Both the position numbers and the translations under genes were made by a program. DNA of 11,291 nt from JBNJEA01 sp051745395 (GTDB lineage Bacteria; Desulfobacterota; Desulfobacteria; Desulfobacterales; Desulfosalsimonadaceae), in the NCBI GenBank assembly GCA_051745395.1, contig JBNJEA010000099.1, positions 1 through 11,291 of the forward strand. The letters run 5' to 3'. Below the pieces are notes generated by a model. It did not search any database, had not been told where the DNA came from, and saw only the letters and a program-made list of their open reading frames with translations. Positions 6,820-11,291 of the stretch are shown here, piece by piece (position 1 is the stretch's first letter; the number at the start of each line of letters is the position of its first letter).

Positions 6820-7586
6820 TACACGAAACTGCAATCATCGATCCGAAAGCCGAAATTGACGAAAACGTCGATGTGGGCCCCTATTCGATTATCCGGGGCA
6901 ATGTCTCGATTGCCGCGGGAACGGTTATCGGCCCCCATGTCACCATTGATCCCTATACCACAATCGGTTCGGACTGCCGGATTTTTCAATACGCCTCGAT
7001 CGGGGCCGAGCCCCAGGCGGTCAAGTTCAAGGGGGAGGTCTCCTACTTGAAAATCGGCCGCAATACCATTATCCGGGAGTTTTCCACCTTAAACCGCGGA
7101 ACCGAATTCGGCGGCGGGGTGACGGAAATCGGGGAGGACAATTTTTTAATGGCCTATTCCCACGTCGCCCATGACTGTCAAACCGGAAAGGGGGTAATCA
7201 TGGCCAACAACGCCACCCTGGCCGGCCATATCGTCATCGGCGACTATGTCATTGTCGGGGGGTTGGTGGCCGTTCACCAGTTCGTGCGTATCGGCGACTA
7301 CGCCTACATTGGCGGCAAATCCGCGGTGGTAAAGGACATTCCCCCGTTTGTCATCGCCGCCGGCGACCGGGCCACGCTCCACGGCTTAAACAAGGTCGGC
7401 CTGAAGCGCCATCAGTTCTCCGAAAATACCTTGAATCATTTGAAAAAGGCCTACCGGATCATTTTCCGGATCGGGCTGACGGTAAATGAAGCCGTTGACC
7501 GGGTGCTGGCGGAGGTGGAAAACACGCCGGAAGTGCTGCGCCTGGTCGATTTCATCAAATCCACGGAACGCGGCATCACGCGATAG
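6816..7586 (+). CDS. lpxA: UDP-N-acetylglucosamine acyltransferase LpxA
   Basis: LpxA performs the first step of lipid A synthesis, transferring a 3-hydroxyacyl group from ACP to the 3-position of UDP-GlcNAc in the cytoplasm. The 256 residues (E. coli 262) form hexapeptide beta-helix repeats to about residue 185, followed by a helical C-terminal domain. H119 in SHVAHDC aligns with catalytic His125 of E. coli, and H116, H138 and H154 match His122, 144 and 160. G167 corresponds to Gly173, the E. coli acyl-chain ruler position, hinting at a long (C14-like) hydroxyacyl donor. Two differences are visible: the PQDLK segment of E. coli is PQAVK here (A68 replaces Asp74), and His99 of TIHRG is Asn93. 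The ATG overlaps the fabZ stop by 4 nt and lpxI follows after 18 nt. Confidence 0.96.
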   Translation: MIHETAIIDPKAEIDENVDVGPYSIIRGNVSIAAGTVIGPHVTIDPYTTIGSDCRIFQYASIGAEPQAVKFKGEVSYLKIGRNTIIREFSTLNRGTEFGGGVTEIGEDNFLMAYSHVAHDCQTGKGVIMANNATLAGHIVIGDYVIVGGLVAVHQFVRIGDYAYIGGKSAVVKDIPPFVIAAGDRATLHGLNKVGLKRHQFSENTLNHLKKAYRIIFRIGLTVNEAVDRVLAEVENTPEVLRLVDFIKSTERGITR

Positions 7587-7604
7587 GAAAGGGCTCACAC
7601 GCGC

Positions 7605-8450
7605 ATGGCCACGGAGGGCAAACATATCGGTTTGATTGCCGGCAGCGGTCCTTTTCCGATTATTTTCGCCAAAAAGGCGGCTGAAAAGGGGTATGCCGTT
7701 TACGCCGTGGGCTATAACAAAGAAACCGACCCCGATCTGGCGCATCACGTGGCGGCAATGGAAACGATGGCCATCGGCCAGATCGGCAGGCTGATCCGGT
7801 TTTTTAAAAAACACGGGGTCGAGGCTGCCGTAATGGTCGGGGCCATTCAAAAGCCCGGCTCGCTTTCCGAGGCCAAACCGGATTTCAAGGCCATCCGGCT
7901 GCTTGCCGGGATGCGGAAAAACACCCATGACGATCAGGTGTTGCGTGCCTTTGCCCGGACCCTTGAAAGCGAGGGCATCCGGGTCCGGTCCTCTACCTTC
8001 TTGCTGCCCGAACTGTTGGCCGAAAAGGGGTGCTGGACCCGGATAAAGCCCGATAATTCGGCATTGGCCGACATTGAACTCGGATGGCAGATGGCCAAGG
8101 CCATCGGCAATCTCGATATCGGGCAGTGCGTGGTGGTGGGCAATGGCACGGTCCTGGCGGTCGAGGCCGTGGACGGCACGGACAGCACCATCGCCCGGGG
8201 CGCGCGGCTGGGAAACGGCAATGCCGTGGTGGTCAAGGTCTGCAAGCCCATCCAGGATTTCCGCTTTGATGTTCCGGCCGTGGGCGCCGGCACCATCCGG
8301 ACCATGCAAGAATCCGGCGCCCGGGTGCTGGCCATCGAGGCGCAAAGATCCGTGGTGTTTGAAAAAGACGACATGATTGCGTTGGCCGATGCGGCCGGCA
8401 TCGCCATTGTGGCGTTGGAAGACGGGGTGGCGGTTCGGGATCAAGTGTGA
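7605..8450 (+). CDS. lpxI: UDP-2,3-diacylglucosamine diphosphatase LpxI (DUF1009 family)
   Basis: LpxI hydrolyses UDP-2,3-diacylglucosamine to lipid X (2,3-diacylglucosamine 1-phosphate) and UMP, the step done by the unrelated LpxH in E. coli. The 281 residues compare well with Caulobacter LpxI (about 277). The N-terminal domain begins IGLIAGSGPFPIIFAKKAAEKG (8-29) and includes MVGAIQKPG (77-85). The C-terminal domain has IGQCVVVGNGTVLAVEAVDGTD (172-193) and VCKPIQDFRFDVPAVGAGTI (212-231), where D222 probably corresponds to the catalytic Asp225 of the Caulobacter enzyme. It follows lpxA by 18 nt with AGGAAAGGG at 7585-7593 as a plausible ribosome-binding site. Its TGA stop (8448-8450) overlaps the first unit of an 8-bp tandem repeat. 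Confidence 0.94.
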   Translation: MATEGKHIGLIAGSGPFPIIFAKKAAEKGYAVYAVGYNKETDPDLAHHVAAMETMAIGQIGRLIRFFKKHGVEAAVMVGAIQKPGSLSEAKPDFKAIRLLAGMRKNTHDDQVLRAFARTLESEGIRVRSSTFLLPELLAEKGCWTRIKPDNSALADIELGWQMAKAIGNLDIGQCVVVGNGTVLAVEAVDGTDSTIARGARLGNGNAVVVKVCKPIQDFRFDVPAVGAGTIRTMQESGARVLAIEAQRSVVFEKDDMIALADAAGIAIVALEDGVAVRDQV

Positions 8451-8536
8451 GGGACTGAGGCACTGAGGCACTGAGGCACTGAGGCACTGAGGGACTGAGG
8501 GACTGAGGGACTGAGGGACTGAGGGACTGAGGGGCT
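8449..8536 (+). repeat. 11-copy 8-bp tandem repeat at the lpxI 3' end
   Basis: Eleven contiguous 8-bp units run in register: one GAGGGACT, four GAGGCACT, five GAGGGACT and a terminal GAGGGGCT. The variants occur in blocks, as expected from recent slippage expansion. The first unit contains the last two bases of the lpxI TGA. Each unit junction reads TGA on the + strand, and because 8 is not a multiple of 3, stops fall in all three + frames. The complementary strand has no stop, which creates spurious minus-strand reading frames. The spacing is far too short for CRISPR. Confidence 0.95.
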
Positions 8537-8580
8537 TTTCCTTTGGTTGTCCGATGGATTCCAGCAGCAGCCACTGCATA

Positions 8581-8642
8581 TTCGCGCCAAGACGCAAGGT
8601 TACAAAGCCTTTCTTGACGCTCTTGGCGGCTTTGCGCGAGAA
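8581..8642. repeat. Imperfect palindromic (REP-like) element
   Basis: Arms GCCAAGA (8586-8592) and TCTTGGC (8621-8627) are perfect inverted repeats. Pairing continues inward with bulges (GC/GC, AAG/CTT, AAA/TTT) and outward as TTC-GCG against CGCGAGAA. The composition, with CCAAGACGCAAG on one side and CTTTGCGCGAG on the other, resembles short dispersed palindromes containing CGCAAAGACGCAAAG-like words found in many environmental bacteria. That resemblance is from memory; copy number elsewhere cannot be judged here. Confidence 0.5.
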
Positions 8643-8773
8643 TAGAACCCAAATGGAGCGAACCGGATACACGGGATTTTTTTACAAGTAATCCCCTGCC
8701 GGGCTTCACCCGGGAGACCGAGCTGATCAGTAACTTTTAAGCCGGAATAATTTGTTAAGGCTTTGAATTTTTT

Positions 8774-8808
8774 AACCTTATACCTTAAACCCAAAACCTT
8801 GAACCTCG
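8774..8808 (+). repeat. Degenerate 7-bp tandem repeat (five units)
   Basis: Five consecutive heptamers follow the pattern AACCTTA: AACCTTA, TACCTTA, AACCCAA, AACCTTG and AACCTCG. It is distinct in period and composition from the 8-bp array upstream and ends 21 nt before the oxidoreductase start codon, so it would lie in or near that gene's 5' untranslated region. Confidence 0.65.
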
Positions 8809-8829
8809 AGTTCCTTACAAGGTGAAAAT

Positions 8830-9798
8830 ATGACAGGTTTTTCTTCGAAAATGCGGGCGGCCGTGGTGGGGGTGGGGCATCTGGGCAAGTTTCACGCGCA
8901 AAAGTATGCCGGTATCGAGAGCGTGGAACTCGTCGGGGTCGTGGACACCGATGCCGCCCGTGCCGAAGCGATTGCGGAAAAAGTAAACACCGCGGCCTAC
9001 ACCGATTATACGCAATTGTTCGGTGCCGTGGATGCGGTCAGCATCGCCGCGCCCACGCCGCTGCATTATCAAATCGCCCGGGCCTTTCTGAAAAACGGGG
9101 TGGATGTGCTGATCGAAAAGCCGATCACCACGACGGTGGAGCAGGCCGACGAGTTGATCGCCATTGCCGATGCCGCCGATCGCATTATACAGGTCGGCCA
9201 CCTGGAACGGTTTAATCCGGCCGTGATGGCGGTCCAGGATGTAATCCGAGACCCGGTGTTCATTGAGTCCAACCGGTTGAGCCTTTATCAGCCCCGGGGC
9301 ACCGATGTCAGCGTGGTCCATGACTTAATGATCCACGATATCGATCTGATCCTGCATTTTGTCGAATCCGATATCGGCTATTGCCGCGCGCTGGGCACCT
9401 CGCTGGTGACCGATAATGTCGATATCGCCAATGCCCACATTGAATTTGAAAACGGTGCCGTGGCCAATGTGACCGCCAGCCGGATTTCGAGCAAAAGCGA
9501 ACGAAAGATCCGGCTGTTTCAAAAGGATGGCTATATTGCTATCGATTTTGCCGGCCGTTCGATCACCCATATCCGCCCCGATGCCGACGACGAAAACTGC
9601 CCCATACCGGGCATGCACATGGACGAGCAATCCTTTCCCGATGGCGATGCCCTGGAAAACCAGATCCGGGCGTTTGTCCGCGCGGTCGAAAAACGCACTA
9701 CGCCCGAGGTCACTGGCCGCATGGGGCGCGATGCGCTGCAGCTTGCCGTCAGCATCATCGGCCAGATCGACAATGCCATGGCGCAGATGAAAGGATAA
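8830..9798 (+). CDS. Gfo/Idh/MocA-family NAD(P)-dependent oxidoreductase, GnnA-like (putative)
   Basis: This 322-residue cytoplasmic oxidoreductase has an N-terminal Rossmann fold with the dinucleotide-binding motif GVGHLG (14-19) and an acidic D39 ending the second strand. The family-defining EKPIT lies at 96-100, and a C-terminal alpha/beta substrate domain carries the conserved DLMIHDIDL (165-173), where H169/D170 are the likely catalytic region. The family oxidises or reduces sugars and nucleotide sugars. Position between lpxA/lpxI and lpxB recalls Acidithiobacillus gnnA, which encodes a UDP-GlcNAc 3-dehydrogenase used with the aminotransferase GnnB to make diamino-sugar lipid A. No gnnB is in this window, so the substrate is inference. 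ATG 8830 has AAGGTG at 8819-8824. It follows a repeat-rich gap, so it may have its own promoter, and lpxB starts 5 nt after its stop. Confidence 0.85.
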   Translation: MTGFSSKMRAAVVGVGHLGKFHAQKYAGIESVELVGVVDTDAARAEAIAEKVNTAAYTDYTQLFGAVDAVSIAAPTPLHYQIARAFLKNGVDVLIEKPITTTVEQADELIAIADAADRIIQVGHLERFNPAVMAVQDVIRDPVFIESNRLSLYQPRGTDVSVVHDLMIHDIDLILHFVESDIGYCRALGTSLVTDNVDIANAHIEFENGAVANVTASRISSKSERKIRLFQKDGYIAIDFAGRSITHIRPDADDENCPIPGMHMDEQSFPDGDALENQIRAFVRAVEKRTTPEVTGRMGRDALQLAVSIIGQIDNAMAQMKG

Positions 9799-9803
9799 CG
9801 GCA

Positions 9804-10952
9804 ATGGAGGCAATGCCGCCCAGACAGATGGTCATGATCATTGCCGGCGAGACATCGGGTGATCATCATGGCGCCCGGTTGGTCCGGGCCATGCAGGAAA
9901 AAGACGAAGGCATTGCGTTCTGCGGCATCGGCGGCGATGCCCTGCGTGCCGCCGGTGTCGAGATTATCGTGGAAGCCGCCCAGCTTTCCGTAGTGGGCAT
10001 TACCGAAGTGGTTTCAAAGATGCCCAGCGTGCTGGAAGGCGCGGGGGCCGTCAAGCGGGCCATGGTCCGGCGGCGCCCGGATCTGCTGGTACTGATCGAT
10101 TTTCCGGATTTTAACCTCCACATGGCCAAATTTGCCAAAAAGCACGGGATCAAGGTGCTGTATTACATCAGCCCCCAGGTCTGGGCCTGGCGGTCGGGGC
10201 GGGTTCGAAAAATCCGGCGGTACGTGGACCACATGGCGGTTATCCTCCCGTTTGAGGCGGATTTTTATCAGACTCACCAGGTCCCGGTGACGTTTGTGGG
10301 CCATCCCCTGTTGGACCATTACCCCACTGCCGCCTATGCGCTGCCCGAGAAACGATCGGACGGCAAGCGGGTGGTAGGGTTGCTGCCCGGTTCCCGCTAC
10401 AGCGAAATTGACCGCAACCTGCCGGTCATGCTCGCCGCCGCCAGCCAGATCAACCAACGGATGGATCAGTTGGTTTTTATTGTATCGGTGGCCCCTTCTA
10501 TTGACCGGTCTTGGCTGGAAGCCCGGCTGATCCATTACCGGCCGGTGATGGATATTGAGCTGGCTGTCGGCGGTATTGGTGAAGTGTTGTCCCAATCCAC
10601 CCTCGTGGTGGCCGCATCGGGCACCGTTACCCTGGAAGCCGCCATCCATGCCGTACCCATGGTCATTGTCTATCGCATCTCGCCGGTGAGCTACGCGCTG
10701 GGCCGCGCCTTAGTCCGGGTCGATCACATCGGGCTGGCCAACATTCTTGCCGGCGAGCGGGTGGTGCCGGAGCTGGTCCAGGCCGATGCCACGCCGGCCA
10801 AAATAGCCCAGACCGTCGTTGATCTGCTCGATGAGCCCGAAGCATTGGAAACCATGCGGCAAAAGCTCCAGCGCGTGCGGGAAAAGCTCGGAGATCCCGG
10901 CGCCTCGGAAAAAACCGCCGATATTGCCCGTGCCATGATGGAGCGCCGGTAA
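9804..10952 (+). CDS. lpxB: Lipid-A-disaccharide synthase LpxB
   Basis: LpxB (glycosyltransferase family 19) joins UDP-2,3-diacylglucosamine and lipid X, the product of LpxI, into the beta-1',6 disaccharide core of lipid A at the inner face of the cytoplasmic membrane. The 382 residues equal the E. coli length. Family motifs are all present: IIAGETSGDHHGA (12-24), IDFPDFNLHMAKFAKKHG (98-115), YYISPQVWAWR (120-130), FVGHPLLD (164-171), GLLPGSRYSEI (192-202), ASGTVTLEAA (271-280) and the LANILAGERVVPELVQ segment (311-326). It begins 5 nt after the oxidoreductase. AAGGA at 9791-9795 gives normal spacing to ATG 9804, while in-frame ATGs at 9813 and 9828 lack a well-placed site. LpxB consumes both the substrate and product of LpxI, so their proximity makes pathway sense. 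Confidence 0.97.
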   Translation: MEAMPPRQMVMIIAGETSGDHHGARLVRAMQEKDEGIAFCGIGGDALRAAGVEIIVEAAQLSVVGITEVVSKMPSVLEGAGAVKRAMVRRRPDLLVLIDFPDFNLHMAKFAKKHGIKVLYYISPQVWAWRSGRVRKIRRYVDHMAVILPFEADFYQTHQVPVTFVGHPLLDHYPTAAYALPEKRSDGKRVVGLLPGSRYSEIDRNLPVMLAAASQINQRMDQLVFIVSVAPSIDRSWLEARLIHYRPVMDIELAVGGIGEVLSQSTLVVAASGTVTLEAAIHAVPMVIVYRISPVSYALGRALVRVDHIGLANILAGERVVPELVQADATPAKIAQTVVDLLDEPEALETMRQKLQRVREKLGDPGASEKTADIARAMMERR

Positions 10953-10989
10953 AAATCTTATTTATTTTTTACAGAAAGCCGTTTTGCCA

Positions 10990-11291
10990 TTGAAAAAAGT
11001 GTTGCCCGATACCCCCGGATTGAAAAAGCGCCACAAGCAACTGCTGGAATATATCAGAGACAGTTGGCTGCTGCTCGGCATTGCCATGGGCTGTATGATG
11101 GTCGTCGCCGGCACCACCGCGGCCACGGCATTTCTCGTCAAGCCGGTGCTGGATGAGATTTTCATGCAGAAAAACACCGCCATGCTCATACTGCTGCCAG
11201 TGGTGGTCATGGTGCTCTACGTGTGCCGCGGCATTGCCATGTACGGGCAGGAATATTTGATGAAATACGTGGGCGAGCGCATCATCAAACG
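10990..11291 (+). CDS. msbA: Lipid A export ABC transporter MsbA (N-terminal fragment)
   Basis: The reading frame runs off the window end, giving about 100 residues of an ABC exporter half-transporter. The sequence has a cytoplasmic basic start (KKRHKQLLEYIRDSW), then a hydrophobic segment (LLLGIAMGCMMVVAGTTAATAF) and a second (AMLILLPVVVMVLYVCRGIAMYG) matching TM1 and TM2. Between them AFLVKPVLDEIF and, afterwards, the QEYLMKYVGERIIKR region are characteristic of MsbA, which flips lipid A-core across the inner membrane. No ATG precedes TM1: TTG at 10990 or 10984 and GTG at 10999 are the candidates. Upstream AGAAAG (10973-10978) is only a weak ribosome-binding site, so the start is uncertain. 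The 37-nt gap after lpxB is AT-rich, with a T-run at 10960-10970 but no stem before it. The ATPase domain lies outside the window. Confidence 0.85.
   Translation, partial: MKKVLPDTPGLKKRHKQLLEYIRDSWLLLGIAMGCMMVVAGTTAATAFLVKPVLDEIFMQKNTAMLILLPVVVMVLYVCRGIAMYGQEYLMKYVGERIIK

Larger units (their letters stand above)
8451..8829. other. 379-nt repeat-rich spacer between lpxI and the oxidoreductase gene
   Basis: This is the only gap over 300 nt. In order it holds the 8-bp tandem array (to 8536), about 45 nt of unremarkable sequence, an imperfect palindrome (8581-8642), and two small hairpins. The hairpins are GGGATT/AATCCC (8673-8678 and 8690-8695, with a T-run within its loop side) and CCGGG/CCCGG (8699-8703 and 8709-8713). 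An AT-rich stretch from about 8730 follows, containing a 7-bp repeat array (8774-8808), then AAGGTG before the next start. No credible open reading frame is present on either strand. Neither hairpin is followed by a T-run, so no convincing terminator is seen. The AT-rich stretch could hold a promoter, but I find no good -35/-10 pair with standard spacing. Confidence 0.8.

Noticed and set aside
8449..8536. CRISPR array
   Set aside because: Units are 8 bp and directly adjacent, with no spacers, and no cas gene is nearby.
7386..8672. 428-codon minus-strand reading frame opposite lpxA and lpxI, with a repeated Ser/Pro/Val/Gln stretch
   Set aside because: It is antisense to lpxI and the end of lpxA, and is open because the 8-bp repeat has no stop on that strand and the coding strand's codon bias removes antisense stops. 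Its protein is low-complexity there and resembles no family I know.
8673..8713. Rho-independent terminator after lpxI
   Set aside because: Two short stems (6 and 5 bp) are present, but neither is followed by a T-run; the T-run at 8677-8683 precedes or lies within the loop rather than following a stem.
10953..10975. Terminator after lpxB
   Set aside because: An AT-rich stretch with a T-run is present, but no stable stem precedes it, and msbA follows at once in the same direction.

Overview
The window holds one co-directional (+ strand) block of cell-envelope genes from a Gram-negative, lipopolysaccharide-making bacterium. Ten complete genes lie between two partial ones: lysS (3' end), lolC/E-type permease, lolD, bamA, skp/ompH, lpxD, fabZ, lpxA, lpxI, a Gfo/Idh/MocA oxidoreductase, lpxB and msbA (5' end). 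I see no credible gene on the minus strand and no tRNA, rRNA, CRISPR array or transposase gene.

The core order bamA-skp-lpxD-fabZ-lpxA-lpxB is the widespread proteobacterial arrangement. Several additions point away from enterics and towards Desulfobacterota (the former Deltaproteobacteria, possibly Desulfobacterales-like): lysS-lolC-lolD directly upstream of bamA, LpxI instead of LpxH as the UDP-diacylglucosamine hydrolase, a sugar-dehydrogenase-type gene before lpxB, and msbA directly after lpxB. The taxonomic assignment is inference from gene order and protein character, not from a search.

Layout: 2-310 is the end of lysyl-tRNA synthetase. 356-2369 encodes the LolC/E-LolD machine that extracts lipoproteins from the inner membrane. 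2356-5228 encodes BamA and its periplasmic chaperone Skp for outer-membrane protein assembly. 5275-8450 encodes LpxD, FabZ, LpxA and LpxI. 8451-8829 is the only long non-coding gap and is packed with repeats. 8830-10952 encodes the oxidoreductase and LpxB, and the msbA start lies near 10990. Within lipid A synthesis LpxA, LpxD, LpxI and LpxB supply steps 1, 3, 4 and 5; LpxC (step 2) and the later enzymes (LpxK, KdtA) are not in the window. MsbA would then flip the product. FabZ draws on the same 3-hydroxyacyl-ACP pool that LpxA and LpxD use.

Most genes are tightly packed (overlaps of 4-14 nt or gaps under 60 nt), which suggests co-transcription and translational coupling. The break is the 379-nt lpxI/oxidoreductase spacer, which carries an 11-copy 8-bp tandem repeat that swallows the lpxI stop codon, an imperfect palindrome, small hairpins and a degenerate 7-bp repeat array. 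The most interesting points are this composite spacer, the GnnA-like oxidoreductase without a visible GnnB partner, and a hairpin-encoded low-complexity insert in the Lol permease. The protein-coding content is otherwise a recognisable, conserved envelope-biogenesis cluster rather than an unknown system.
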